From: Isochrysis galbana
Lineage: Eukaryota; Haptophyta; Isochrysidales; Isochrysidaceae
Assembly (NCBI GenBank): GCA_018136815.1
Contig: CM030939.1
Location: forward strand, 3,465,419 to 3,529,418
Direction: 5' to 3'
Length of the DNA stretch: 64,000 nt
A program made the position numbers and the translations under genes. Of the stretch, positions 9,340 through 19,787 are shown in pieces. The number at the start of each line of letters is the position of its first letter. The stretch's first letter is position 1. The notes beneath the pieces were generated by a model, which had not been told where the DNA came from, did not search any database, and saw only the letters and a program-made list of their open reading frames with translations.

Positions 9340-11253
9340 ATGCCCGACGCCTCACGCCTCTCTCACTCCCGCCAGACGGCTGGGCAAGCCATTCTCTCCG
9401 ACTTGAGAGGCCGCCTACCGCTCTACCTCTCTGACTGGACGACCACGGACGGCGAGCGATGCAGCTGTCAGGGCACGTCCACCATTGCCTCCGCATCGCT
9501 CTTCTCGTACATCTCGTCCATCCTTCCCGCCGTGGTCATCGGAGATCTGCTCTTCTCGTCAACTGATGGCCAGATCGGGCTGCCGGAGGTGTTGCTCTCC
9601 ACTGGCACGACAGGCATCATCTGGGCACTGATCGGCGGGCAGCCGCTCTGCATCATTGGCGTCACCATGCCCGTTGCTATCTTCACCTCCGTCTGCTACA
9701 TCCTCGCCGAGGAGCTCAAGGTCCCATTCATTCCGTGGCTTGGCTGGATCTGCATCTTCTCAGGCATCATGCACATTGCGCTGTCCGTTTCGGGCGCAGT
9801 TCGCTTCGTGCACAAGACGACCGCCTTCTCGTGCGAAATCTTCGGCTTCTTCATATCCGTCACGTACATCTGGGACGCCCTTGTTGCCCTCTTCACGCCC
9901 ATACTCTACGGCACCGGTCTCGAGCAGGCACCGCTCGGTGCAAGCCTTGCCACCTATCGTGCGAGAGAGAGGAGCGCCGCCTTTGCCAACCTCTGCCTCG
10001 CCATCGGCACGTACGTGGTGTGCATGTCGCTGCACAACGCGCAGACCTGGCGCCTGTTCTACGCTCGCTGGCGCACTCTCCTCTCCGACTACGCCGCGCC
10101 ACTCTCGCTGGTCATCTTCACAGGGCTCTCCTACATCCCAGAAGTCAACAAGGCCATTGGCGACGCCCGCCTCCAAGTGCCTGATGAGACGAGCCTCCTG
10201 CCCTCCTTCCCGCGTTCGTGGTTCAACGCGCTCGTCCCGGGCTCTCCAGCCTCCATCGAGGCGGCCCAGCAGGTCGCCTTCTATAACGTGACAAACAGCC
10301 CCGACGACCCCCCGCGCTCGCTCGAGGGCTGGCACATTGCATTGGCCGCCGTGCCCGCACTGATGCTGACAGCCCTCTTCTTCTTTGACCACAACGTGAG
10401 CTCAAAGCTCGCGCAGGACAAAAAATTTAACCTGAAGAAGCCTAGCGCTTATCATTGGGACTTTTCGGTCCTTGGCCTGGAGGTGCTTCTCCTCGGGCTG
10501 GTGGGCGTGCCTCCGGGCAATGGCCTGATCCCGCAGGCCCCTCTCCACACACGAGCGTTAGCGACCGTGGAGATGAAGCCGCGCCAGGGCGGTGGCACGT
10601 ATGAGGTGTTCAGCCAGGTGGTCGAGACGCGCTGGTCCAACCTTCTGCAGTCAGTGGCCGTACTCTGCACAGTTTTCGCCCTGCCCGCGCTCGCGACCAT
10701 CCCGCAAGGATGTCTCGATGGCGTCTTCCTATTCTTGGGCATGGCGGGGTTCTCAGGCAACGAGTTGTGGGAGCGCTTCTGGCTTATGATGCAGAAGAAG
10801 GAGATGCGCCGGCCCGGCCACGCGGGCGCCGGCGTGCGATTCCGCAAAATCCGCTCGTATACCCTGATTCAGCTTTCCTTCGTCGTCTGCGTCTTTGCGC
10901 TAGCGAAGCTGCCCTTCGTCGCAGTTACCTTCCCGCTCCTCATTGCCATCCTGATCCCCTTCCGAATATACGTGCTGCCTCGCTTCTACAGCGAGGAGGA
11001 GCTGATGAACCTTGATCCGCCAGACCCAGCGCCCGAGGACAATGCCCTTCAGAGCGACAGCGCGAGATCAGCCACATCTTCCAAACCGGACGTTAACGGC
11101 GAGGAGCTGCAACGCACCGCGACGGGCATCGTGATGACGGGCATTTCCGACTCCGATTGCAGCGACGCTACCCCCGCCCATGATACCAGCGACCTATCGG
11201 CAGCCATGTCCAACTCAAGCCAACCGCCCAGGCCATCAATCGAGGCCGTATGA
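9340..11253 (+). CDS. SLC4-family bicarbonate/borate-type transporter
   Basis: This predicted integral membrane anion transporter has 637 residues in one exon. The start is chosen at ATG 9340, in a good context right after the GA-rich leader. Family marks: the N-terminal DLRGRLPLYLSDW motif typical of Bor1-like members, a GGQPLCIIGVTMP loop after the first helices, a series of hydrophobic segments covering about residues 55-540, and the C-terminal YSEEELMNLDPPDPAPED region found after the last helix of HCO3-cotransporter proteins. The large cytosolic N-terminal domain of animal anion exchangers is absent, as in fungal, plant and algal Bor1-like proteins. The Ser/Asp/Thr-rich tail (about 560-637) could be regulatory. 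Substrate (borate, bicarbonate or other anion) cannot be decided from sequence; plasma-membrane location is inferred from the family. Confidence 0.9.
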   Translation: MPDASRLSHSRQTAGQAILSDLRGRLPLYLSDWTTTDGERCSCQGTSTIASASLFSYISSILPAVVIGDLLFSSTDGQIGLPEVLLSTGTTGIIWALIGGQPLCIIGVTMPVAIFTSVCYILAEELKVPFIPWLGWICIFSGIMHIALSVSGAVRFVHKTTAFSCEIFGFFISVTYIWDALVALFTPILYGTGLEQAPLGASLATYRARERSAAFANLCLAIGTYVVCMSLHNAQTWRLFYARWRTLLSDYAAPLSLVIFTGLSYIPEVNKAIGDARLQVPDETSLLPSFPRSWFNALVPGSPASIEAAQQVAFYNVTNSPDDPPRSLEGWHIALAAVPALMLTALFFFDHNVSSKLAQDKKFNLKKPSAYHWDFSVLGLEVLLLGLVGVPPGNGLIPQAPLHTRALATVEMKPRQGGGTYEVFSQVVETRWSNLLQSVAVLCTVFALPALATIPQGCLDGVFLFLGMAGFSGNELWERFWLMMQKKEMRRPGHAGAGVRFRKIRSYTLIQLSFVVCVFALAKLPFVAVTFPLLIAILIPFRIYVLPRFYSEEELMNLDPPDPAPEDNALQSDSARSATSSKPDVNGEELQRTATGIVMTGISDSDCSDATPAHDTSDLSAAMSNSSQPPRPSIEAV

Positions 11254-12050
11254 GGCCTACGTTCCTTGACATGTGACGAGCTGTGCTCGGGATCGCCTGC
11301 GGACTCCGGGCGACGACTGTGACACCGAGAGCGACGCCGGAAGCGGGCCTAGTGGTCGACAGAGCATAGAAGAGCGATGAGCCCATGGACCTGAACCCTG
11401 CCTCGAGCAGTACCCGCCCCGGGCGCTCAATCCCCAGATCAGGAAGAGTTCAAGTATTTCTGAAAGGCTCATGGACCGGCGCTTCGCCTGAAGGATAGTT
11501 CTGAGCTCACGTAGAAATTCACCCTTGATCGTGTGGCAATGCTCATCAAGAGAGTGGAGATCCACCCACGGGCAGAGAAGCTGCCCTAGAGCGACTCCTT
11601 ACGGTGAGATAGAAAGGCTCGCGGGGGAGGGGGGGGGGGGGGGGGACAAGGGGGTGAGGAGAGACTTTGAAATGGATAGAGCATCCCGCATCAGCGGTGG
11701 CTGTGCGCAACGCACACCCCATTTTGCGCAATCGTTAGTGCACGAAGCGACTGAGAAGCACGCGCTCCCTAGGCTTGGCGCCGGCTGTGTGGATTAATGT
11801 TCAGTGCGGAGCTCTTCTCCGGAGCTAACCTCTGGCACTCGAGCGTCCTCGTCGATGATTTACTGCGCGTGCATGTGGTGCTCGTGCACAGAATGTGCGC
11901 GTTCGTTCACCAATGCAAGTTCTTGCGACGTTCTTACGGAGTGTGGGCTTGAGTGTAACGGCACTTGCCACTCTGATCACAGACGTATTCCATTGCCTGA
12001 GTCGTGGTGTGACCATACGTAGATCATACACTGTGTGGACGGCAAGGTAG
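11254..12050. other. Intergenic after SLC4 gene
   Basis: No gene recognised. A minus-strand frame at 11257-11565 has a helix-like stretch (about 11400-11565) but no family resemblance. A G run of about 17 bp sits near 11628-11645. Confidence 0.35.
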
Positions 12051-12054
12051 CTAA

Positions 12055-12560
12055 CTTCCTAGTATATACTACTAAGTTTATACGATGTGTATCCATAGAT
12101 AGGGCATGGGGGGCACGAGCCCCACTAAGCCCCACCCCTCTCCCTCTCTCCACTCGTTGGCGACTCCACCCCTCCCTTGTCTGGTCCACAACTAAATTTA
12201 TACTTAGTTCGCCCATACTTTTATGAGTAGGAGGCCAATGGGGGCCTCGCGCCCCCCTCTCTCCATCGCAGACATCCCGCCTGGATGGGCCTGCACAACC
12301 ATCCTCAGCCCCTGCCCACAAACTCTGGCCGAGCGCGCGCCGCGCGCCGCACGCATTCGACCTCTCTGGCCCCTCATCATACTGCCCCACCACCACCACC
12401 ACCACCACTGAGCCACAGACCACCAGAGCCGCCAGGAGGGCATCCAGGGCCAGCGAGGCGAGCGAGCGAGCGAGCGAGAGGCAGGAAAGGTAGGAGGGGC
12501 ACTGCCCCAACCTCCCAACCTCCACTGCCCCCTGAGCTTCCGCGGCTAGCCCTCTGGGGG
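12055..12560. repeat. Composite of repeat families A and G
   Basis: It holds two copies of the family A hairpin tip ('actaagtttatac', 'ctaaatttatacttagttcg'), the 'gcgccccctctctccatcgcagac' block that recurs at 33365-33390, and the family G block with 'cagggccagcgaggcgagcg'. A (CCA)n run lies at about 12392-12410. Confidence 0.6.
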
Positions 12561-12939
12561 GGCGACAGTTACGCACGGGAATAAGGAGGGAATCTTTCGA
12601 AAACCCTTAAGTGATTTGATGAAGACCGGAGTAAAATAGCGCCACGGTATAATCCAACGGCCAACACCTGAGAGGGAATCAGGGTCACACAAGGGGGCGG
12701 TTCCTTGCACCGGCGATACCTGAACGCGCGACTTAGCCTAAAAACGCGAGGAGCACGCAAGGAGGTAAACCCGGTGAGGGGCAAGCAGGCGACAAGGGAG
12801 GCGACAAAGGAGGCGAGGGCAACAAGGGCGAATGGGCGAATGTAGGATCCTGCGACGGTGACTAGTGACTAGCCTGCAAGGAGGGGACATAGAAACGCAG
12901 ACAACTTCTAAAACAAAAAGGTCGATCGCGGATGCGACA

Positions 12940-12954
12940 CCCTAACCCTAACCC
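12940..12954. repeat. Interstitial telomere-like motif
   Basis: Two and a half CCCTAA units (accctaaccctaaccc) are followed directly by (GAACAC)n-like sequence. A shorter match, ccctaaccctag, lies at 63165-63176. The motif is too short to prove a former telomere. Confidence 0.5.
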
Positions 12955-13520
12955 ACCCGAACACGAACACGAACACGAACTCAATACTATCCTTATCCTT
13001 TCCCTTTCCTGCGTGTGAATGTTCGGTGTAACAGTAGCCGTCGTTCACACTCTGGAGTATGGAGTCCTTGTTTTGTTCGGACTTCGTTCTCCCTCCCTCC
13101 CTTTCCCTTAGTGTGCTATGCATTGTCGTGTAGCGATAATAATACCTCTACAAGGCATCTTAACACGTCACACAGACAGACAGAAAAAGAGGCGTACACG
13201 CAACCGATACAGACCATAAGCCCAACAAGCACCCAAGTGGGCACGAGGCACAACAATTCGGAACAAAAGGCCTGCCCAAACCCACACTCCGAACCAGGCC
13301 TTAGGTAGTACACCGAGGCCGGACCCCGGAAACCGAAAAAAAAGGAATGACGGGGGGCAGGGGAAGAGGTGGAGGGAGGGAATATAAGGGCGGTGTTAGT
13401 TAGAGACGGGAAGACCCGAGACTAGTAGGTGTGTAGCCCAGAAACTTCAGATGTTTTTTTTTCTACAAGGCATCTTTACCTATTACCTACCCGAACACAA
13501 GACTTTCCTTCCCTGCGTGT
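12955..13520. repeat. Repeat segment with family I end
   Basis: A 'cccgaacac...ctttcc...cctgcgtgtgaat' block occurs twice (12953-13019 and 13488-13524). Between them, 13290-13375 matches family I ('ggccggaccccggaaaccgaa'), also seen at 36085-36165, inverted at 36250-36350, and at 47830-47905. Confidence 0.55.
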
Positions 13521-13567
13521 GAATAGTAGTAGAGTAAAGTCATCGGAACTACCCTCTATATACGGCG

Positions 13568-14716
13568 ATGGCGCGAGGGCGCGCGCCGAGTCGCCCTTGG
13601 GTGCTCTGCGTGCTCTTTACATGCCTCTCGCTCCAGGGCGCACGCGAGTCGCGTGAGGATGAGGTGGAGATAGTAGATCGGCGTGATCGCCGAAGGCTCG
13701 ATCTGGCGCATCGCCCGCTCCCTCAGAGATTTCCACGACGAGCGCCGCTCCGCTCAGTGCCACTGAGGCGAGCAGCCAACCCGCCGCCACCCCCGCCGCC
13801 ACCCCCGCCTCCACGACTGCCGATGGTAAATCCAAATTGGGCGCTGTGGTGGCTCCATTTTCCAAAGTGCGGCACCTCGCTTCGTGACTCGGTGCTCGAA
13901 TACCCATGGTCCAAGCTACGCGACACCTCATGGCCGCAGGGGAACCACCAGGTACTCTTCCCAGACATCGGGGCTCGAAGTACAGAGCCTGGTGTGCAGG
14001 TCGTGGCGATGTTCCGACAGCCGGAAGATCGATTACAATCAGCCTACTTTCACATGCGTGACCAGATTCGGCCAACGCACTGCGTCCGCTGCGAGTGGTC
14101 ATCCTCACCAATTGGCTGCTGTTGGACGGATTGGGGGTGGCCTCCTCGAGACTTTCTGCAGGTGCATCGTGACGTGGCGGGAGGTATTCCGCCCGAGGCC
14201 GCGATTTCAAGATACACAGGCTGCATGACATCGATGATACTCGGGAAGGGATGCATGTCACGCTACGCAAACACGGAGGAGCACGTCCGCCGCGCGACCA
14301 CGCTCGTGGACAACTTCCTTTTCGTGGGCGACCAAAGTAGATGGAACTTGTCGATCTGCCTTTTCAACACTATTCTCACCGGCAGGCGCTTCTTGCTGCC
14401 TCGCCAACTTGCGAACACACGTCCGACCTTTGCAAAGGTCCTAGACCCTCACGACCCAAACGCTTCTCGCATTGTCACTCGGGATCCAATAGATGGTGCA
14501 CTTTGGGCACATGTGCTTGTGCGCTTCAAGCAGGACTTGATGACTCACGGCGTCTCGGAACGATGCTGTCCGATTGTGACCTCGGTCACAGAGCTTCCTG
14601 CCCTCGATGCTGAGCCGGTGGGTTGCCGCCGCGGCCGTGCCCGTGTTGGTCCGGGGAGACAAGGCAAAGGGCATGTGGGGAGACCGGGCCGCGTCCATGG
14701 TGACCACCTACCTTAG
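13568..14716 (+). CDS. Sulfotransferase-like secretory-pathway protein
   Basis: This 382-residue single-exon protein starts at ATG 13568. Residues 1-24 form a signal peptide or signal anchor with a hydrophobic WVLCVLFTCLSL core. A basic stem with a polyproline run follows (about 71-83). The catalytic region begins with HFPKCGTSL (97-105), matching the P-K-x-G-T-S/T 5'-phosphosulfate loop of PAPS-dependent sulfotransferases. FRQPEDRLQSAY (149-160) matches the R-x-P-x-x-R-x-x-S-A-Y 3'-phosphate motif. Many cysteines downstream fit a lumenal Golgi enzyme. The role would be transfer of sulfate from PAPS to a glycan or other acceptor; the acceptor is unknown. The last ~40 residues are low-complexity and basic, so the true 3' end could differ if there is a terminal intron. 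A sulfatase gene lies 6 kb away, but no functional link is shown. Confidence 0.8.
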   Translation: MARGRAPSRPWVLCVLFTCLSLQGARESREDEVEIVDRRDRRRLDLAHRPLPQRFPRRAPLRSVPLRRAANPPPPPPPPPPPRLPMVNPNWALWWLHFPKCGTSLRDSVLEYPWSKLRDTSWPQGNHQVLFPDIGARSTEPGVQVVAMFRQPEDRLQSAYFHMRDQIRPTHCVRCEWSSSPIGCCWTDWGWPPRDFLQVHRDVAGGIPPEAAISRYTGCMTSMILGKGCMSRYANTEEHVRRATTLVDNFLFVGDQSRWNLSICLFNTILTGRRFLLPRQLANTRPTFAKVLDPHDPNASRIVTRDPIDGALWAHVLVRFKQDLMTHGVSERCCPIVTSVTELPALDAEPVGCRRGRARVGPGRQGKGHVGRPGRVHGDHLP

Positions 14717-15450
14717 TTTTGCCTCTCTTGAAGCTTGGCACTCTGCACTCTTTTAAAGATAACTTGGAGGTTCTGGGCTACTAGCTATAGAGGACCTGCC
14801 ATTCCTAGGCCCTAATAATCACCATCGCCCCGCTTCCCCCGTATCTTATTCACCCCTTACCCCTCTCATTTCCCTATAGCTATGTCGTGGCTAGATGAGC
14901 ATTGAACGATCTGCCGCCCTTTCAGACGGTTGTTCTTGCATTCGCCTGCCATGAAGCGGCGGCATGGTGCCGCCGCCCCGAGTCCCTTCATGGCTCGGTA
15001 GTCCATGGCATTACTGGCATCGCGCTGTTTTTTGCGTTGCTCTGCTTTCGCCTTATCTTGCTCGCAAGTGGCATTGGCGGAAACTTACTTGATTCTTGCG
15101 AAGGAACGAGATCAGAGATAAGGTCGCGATCCATCGAATGTGGGACGGAATGAAGTTGAGCTATCAAATGTCCACATGCCTGTTTACATCAATGTAGATT
15201 CTGGAGCTGTCGGGCACGCGACCTCCAAAAGTCAGCCTGAAAACAAAAGTTGAGCATCTCATTTTATGCTACGGTGTGAATTTTTTACTGATTTTCCTCT
15301 TACACGGCCGCTAACCACTGGCACCCTCTGGCTCTGGGACCATGCATGGGTTACTTTTACAGTACGAGATGGAATGTTAACGTAAACGGAGGGAGAGAGA
15401 GAGAGTAGACCCTCCGCCTCCGCCCCTCCCTCACCTACTACCTGGGACGG
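14717..15450. other. Intergenic after sulfotransferase-like gene
   Basis: No recognised gene. A short plus-strand frame (14902-15153) has one hydrophobic segment but no other support. Confidence 0.3.
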
Positions 15451-15551
15451 GGGACTTCGGGCGGCTCCCATTGCCAGCGAGGCGAGCGTGGGAGAGGCAT
15501 GGGGGCCAGGGGCTGAGCCCCAGTCTCCACTGCCCCCTGAGCTGCCCTTGC

Positions 15552-16505
15552 GCCCTTGCTCAAAGCTGTACATGATTCAAGTCACGACTATAGTCAGACG
15601 CATAGTCAAGCTCCCATGGTATGACTAGTAGTCAATAGTCAGAGGGCTATCTATGACTAGTAGTCAATAGTCAGAGGCTATGGCATGACTTGACTATGCT
15701 AGTCAGGGGGCCGACTTGACTACGACTAGAGCAGCGCGACTATAGTCACTGCCAGCCTGCGCAAGCGCGCGAGCAAAGCGCAAAGCAGGGCAGAGCGCGC
15801 TGCGCGCCGCCTGTCGATCAATGCCTACGCATTGCGGGTTGCGGGTTGCGGAGCCAGATATACTAAACTGCGCAATGATCGAGCGGCTCGAGGTCAATCG
15901 TATGCGCGCACGACAATAGCCTATATATAGAATATACTAGCCCAATGGTATTGGATGCATCGTCCGAGACAATGCTACCATCAGTCACTCTCGCTCTCCA
16001 CACCCACACCGCTCAGGCACCCAACAGTCCCATCCCCATCGACATCATCTTCAAACATCTCAGACACACCTTCTTGCTGCCCATCAATAAGGGCATCCTC
16101 CTGAACAGTGGCTAGCCCCAGAGTGCTCTCCTCCCACGCCCCAAGACCAAGCAAGACGCCCTCCCACGCCATACTTGCTCACATACAAGTGGGGCGTAGG
16201 TACGTAGGTAGGGGGGGGGCGGGCGGGGGCGTTTCGGGGTTTCGGCTTTCCCCTCCCTCCAAATAAACAAAAAACGGCGAAAAGAACTAAAATTAGATCA
16301 ACATCAAGACACAATATCTATATACCCATATGACTATAGTCTGATCATAGTCAGTGATTCAAGCTCCCATGCTATGACTAGTAGTCAATAGTCAGAGGGT
16401 TATGCATGACTAGTAGTCTATAGTCAGAGGCTATGGTGTGACTATGACTGCATAGTCAAGGCCCATAGAATGACTAAGATTGAATCACTTGAATCATGTA
16501 CAGCC
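15552..16505. mobile_element. Inverted-repeat element nested in a family G repeat
   Basis: This ~950-bp insertion splits a family G copy: 'ctgcccttgc' occurs immediately before (15542-15551) and after (16506-16515), like a 10-bp target duplication. Near the left end is GCTGTACATGATTCAAGT and at the right end its inverse, ACTTGAATCATGTACAGC (18 bp). Both sub-terminal zones (15575-15745 and 16325-16475) are dense in 'gactatagtc' and 'gactagtagtcaatagtca' motifs. No transposase was recognised. The extra ~13 bp outside the left inverted repeat makes the exact left end uncertain. Confidence 0.68.
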
Positions 16506-16800
16506 CTGCCCTTGCTGGCCCTCTGGGAGCCCCCAAAGGACCCCTGAGAGCAGGCCAGTGCGCGCGCATGGCGACGCGCCGCATGGACAACGACGGGTGA
16601 TGGTGATGGGTGAGAGGGGAGAGAGGGAGAGGGGAGAGGGGAGAGGGGGGGTTGCGCATCCACCGTGAACGTCGTCAACCACTTGCGGTACAACAGCAAT
16701 GACGCAGTCTTGGCCAAGCTGAGGGAGGCAGTCGCTCTGCGAGACTCTCTCTCTCTCTCTCTCCGTTCTCCTCTCCTCGGCCGACGGAGGGAAGTTTCGT
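16506..16800. repeat. Right half of the split family G repeat
   Basis: This continues the G copy interrupted at 15551, with 'cccttgctggccctctggga' and 'gcgcgcatggcgacgcgccg', matching the inverse of 5790-5870. A CT run lies at about 16745-16765. Confidence 0.55.
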
Positions 16801-17300
16801 CCAAAACATTCTCCGGTCCCAAGATATCTTGTGGGCCCTAGTCTTTCGTTTAATTTTAAAATATTGCTGTATACATAACTATGGACATTTGATCGCTCAA
16901 TTCGACTGATGCCCCACAATCCACAATTGACGGAACGACACCTGTTAGTTTTTTGAGCCCAAGGTCGTTGGGTTTTTGGGTTTCTTGTGAGTGGATTTTG
17001 TAGCAACTTCGTCGAGTCCCACCGTGTTCCCAAGCGAGTCCCCCCGAGTTCCCGAGTCTATACCCCGAGTCAACGAGTCAATACAAGTTACAAGTTAAGC
17101 ACGCGCCTGAGCCACCCCCACCTAGTCGCCTCCCACCACCTCCCACAAGCCTCCTTCCGCACTTCCGCGCCCTCCGTGCGTCGTGCGTCGTGCGTCGATC
17201 ACCATGCCCGTAGTCACCCCCGAAGAAAGCTCCATGAGCTCCCCGCAAGAACCGCATTCCGCGCTAGCTGCCGGCGCGCCCTCGCAGGCAATCTCCAAGA
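16801..17300. other. Unassigned stretch
   Basis: No family recognised. A short plus-strand frame starting ATG 17204 (MPVVTPEESSMSSPQEPH...) looks like a possible first exon, but the downstream part is replaced by repeat family C and no second exon is visible. Confidence 0.25.
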
Positions 17301-17309
17301 GTGAGATCA

Positions 17310-17740
17310 GCCTTGCTCTGACAGGGTTTGCGAGGGGGGAGATTCGTAGGGGTGCATATGCGTATGTGTCTAGTGACAGCACACGTCAAGGCGTACGGGC
17401 AGGTGCGCTGAGGGCTGAGGGGTGTCGTGATAGTACCGGGCTAGTGGAAGTAGTGGTACTAACGCTCAGTTGTTTTATTATAGACAGATCACCGGGGAAG
17501 GGCGCGTGCCACCGACCATATACCACATCGGAGCCCTTTACCTTTACCCCTATCCCCCTGACTAATAGTGCGCACGGGGGGAGTTGCGCCAGACGCCAGA
17601 TGGCGGGGGCCGGGGCCGGGGGGCGAAGGGCCGGGGGTTAGTGGGGTGTAAAACGCTTACGTGAAATTACTGGGTTTAGAGTCGCGTGTCGCGTGCGCGG
17701 CGAGAGCATTATGAAGTTTATTTATACTACTATGCACATG
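17310..17740. repeat. Repeat family C (inverted) joined to family B
   Basis: 17310-17480 is the inverse of family C (5205-5400). 17490-17740 matches family B (24090-24310): 'accgaccatat', 'gcacggggggagt', 'gatggcggggg', 'gggtgtaaaacg', then a terminal 'gcgcggcgagagcattatgaag' that parallels 'gtgcggtgagactattaag'. Confidence 0.6.
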
Positions 17741-17929
17741 ACATGCACATGAGTAATTTATGTAGACACGTCTCGCTCATCGGGTGCGCCTCCAAGCTCC
17801 TCGGTATACCCAAGACCCAAGACGCGTGTTTGGCGGCCCTAGTTCACAACAACGGCCTTCTCCAGCGAGAAGCCCGAAACACTCTTAGTATAAACGGGTC
17901 ACTCAGCGGCACAGGAGGGCGAGAACATA

Positions 17930-18115
17930 CCGCTGGGGGCAGGTGGCCACCCCGTTCAACCCAATCCCCCCCGCAACCTGAGCCCCAGAGAAGAGAACAA
18001 GGGGAGTTGCCGCAAGGCGGGTAGTGAGGGAAGGAAGGGGAATGGGGTGGCTACAGAAGTGAACTCCAGTGCTACGTGCGAGGCGTGAATATTATAGGTT
18101 TTTTTTTCACAATGG
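17930..18115 (+). repeat. Dispersed repeat family K, copy 1
   Basis: About 180 bp ending 'gtgaatattataggtttttttttc' match the inverse of 47475-47650, including 'cctgagccccag', 'aaggggagttgccgcaaggcggg' read in two parts, and 'aaggggaatggggtggctac'. A T run closes the unit. Confidence 0.6.
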
Positions 18116-18176
18116 CCTCCTCTAGCACAGCATACATTCTCAGATCTCTTCCGCGCTTGCCGCGTGCTTCCACAAC

Positions 18177-19589
18177 TCATGGTGAAAGGCGGTCACCCTC
18201 GCTGAACTCTTCGGTTTCGTCGGCCGCAGACTCGAAATTGCCATTGGCTGTTGGGCTGGTTGGCATGGTACTCTGCACAGGATTCGGGAACGTCTTGTCG
18301 TAGAGCAGCGAGACGACACGCTCTTGCGAGAGAAGCAATTCAAGAACGCGTTCGCGGTCTGCGGACGTCATCGAGGCCATAGACACTTCGCGCCCTGCGC
18401 TCGAGTTCGGCCGACCGCCGGGAGGAATACCTTTGCCGTCCGAGCGATGAAACGCTATCTCTCGACGCACATCATCAGAGCATGCTCGAAGTAGACCCTC
18501 AAGCTCGGTGCGCGATTGAAGGTCCTTTGCGTGCGCGGCACGAACTGCACGAAGGTTGCGGCGTTCAACCTCGAGCAGACGCTTCAGCTTCGCCGTCATC
18601 TCACGATAACGCGCCTCGGCGTCGGCTTGCCTTGCCATAAGCTCCTTCAGCCGCTGATGTGACACACTTCCCTCGCTATTTTCGCTCACCCCCATGGCTG
18701 CCGAACTGGGACGGCTAGAGCCTGGCCGCTCAAGCGGGTCACGACGGCCGACGGACAGAGCACCAAGCGACCCAGTGCTACGCCCCAGCGGATCCAGAAA
18801 TGACGGTGCAGGAGCGGCCGCCAGCTCGAGCTCTTCGATTTTCCGTTTGAGCTTAGCGTTTTCCTTCTTAAGCGCAAGCATCTGCTTCACTAGAAGCTCA
18901 CGATCGGCCTCGTACGATTTGAGCTGTGCTTTCAACCTCGCAGTTTCAGCAGTCAAGTGCTGATTGCTGCGATCAAGGCGCAGCGCTTCCTCGCGGCTCC
19001 AGTCCAATTCCTTGCCCAGTGATCGCGACTTTTCGATCCATTCAAGCGCACCATCATCTTTTTTGGAGCGCTCGCGCTCGAGCTCGATCTGCACATCATA
19101 CAATCGCGCGCGGAAGGCTCGCAGCAGGTCGCGCTCTTGCTCGGCGAGGACCGAGGCAGTGCGCTGCTTCAGCGACGCGACGCCCTCGAGCACCTGGCGA
19201 TGTGTAGAGCGTAGCTTTTCCATAGGCGTTCCGCCCCCTTGCTTTTGCTGATGCATGCGGAGTTCATCTCGTAGACCCTCGAGCTCCTTTTCGTATCGTT
19301 GCTCTCGCCGGAGAGATGCCTCAACGCGCTTGCGAGAATCGGCCTTGAGCCTCTCGTTCTCACGCACCAGTTCCTCATAGCGCGCACGCACCTCATCGTA
19401 GTCGGCCACTAATTGGGTCACGTCACCGTTTGGGAGACTGCTCCCTCTCCTTGTCAAGCCTGGCGCGCGCACCGGGCTGAGTACGCCGCGCGGCACGCTC
19501 ATTGAGGTGCGGGACTGGCGCGGCTCGTCTGATTCAGGCATTGCCTCACGGAGCGAGACGGAGAGCGCGTGCATCTTCTCGAGCGACAT
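18177..19589 (-). CDS. Conserved coiled-coil protein, possibly cilium/basal-body associated
   Basis: A single-exon protein of 470 residues. The start is the first ATG after a long CT tract (MSLEKMHALSV at 19589); the open frame extends upstream only through low-complexity sequence. A Ser/Arg-rich head (about 1-50) is followed by coiled coil over about 55-260, a Ser/Gly-rich hinge (about 265-315), a second coiled coil (about 320-385), and an acidic tail. The segment around KQRTASVLAEQERDLL plus FRARLYDVQIELERERSKK resembles a coiled-coil protein conserved across flagellated eukaryotes. That recognition is from memory, not a search, so the ciliary link is tentative. Its 5' flank on the coding strand is a pyrimidine tract, the mirror of the purine-rich leaders of SLC4 and NDUFA12. 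Confidence 0.72.
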   Translation of the reverse strand: MSLEKMHALSVSLREAMPESDEPRQSRTSMSVPRGVLSPVRAPGLTRRGSSLPNGDVTQLVADYDEVRARYEELVRENERLKADSRKRVEASLRREQRYEKELEGLRDELRMHQQKQGGGTPMEKLRSTHRQVLEGVASLKQRTASVLAEQERDLLRAFRARLYDVQIELERERSKKDDGALEWIEKSRSLGKELDWSREEALRLDRSNQHLTAETARLKAQLKSYEADRELLVKQMLALKKENAKLKRKIEELELAAAPAPSFLDPLGRSTGSLGALSVGRRDPLERPGSSRPSSAAMGVSENSEGSVSHQRLKELMARQADAEARYREMTAKLKRLLEVERRNLRAVRAAHAKDLQSRTELEGLLRACSDDVRREIAFHRSDGKGIPPGGRPNSSAGREVSMASMTSADRERVLELLLSQERVVSLLYDKTFPNPVQSTMPTSPTANGNFESAADETEEFSEGDRLSP

Positions 19590-19654
19590 CCTTGGCTGGC
19601 CTCTCCTTGCTGTGCGCTGCCTATCCCTCCCTCTACCAAGAGAGGCCGAGTCCG

Positions 19655-19714
19655 GAGGAAGAGGGGGGGGGCAGGGAGGGAGGGAGGGAGGGAGGGAGGG
19701 GGGGGGGGGGGGGG

Positions 19715-19787
<73 letters not shown>

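Noticed and set aside
8050-9496. Several ORFs of 190-430 residues on both strands
   Set aside because: They arise from GA/CT-repeat composition, which lacks stops in many frames; the products are pure Arg/Glu/Gly or Ser/Leu/Pro low complexity.
11257-11565. Minus-strand 102-residue frame after SLC4
   Set aside because: It has a plausible helical segment but no family match, no neighbouring exon and an overlap with the likely SLC4 3' UTR.
14902-15153. 83-residue frame with one hydrophobic segment
   Set aside because: One hydrophobic stretch alone does not support a gene.
17204-17330. Possible first exon MPVVTPEESSMSSPQEPH...
   Set aside because: It has a good ATG context and protein-like composition, but the continuation is repeat sequence and no second exon was found.
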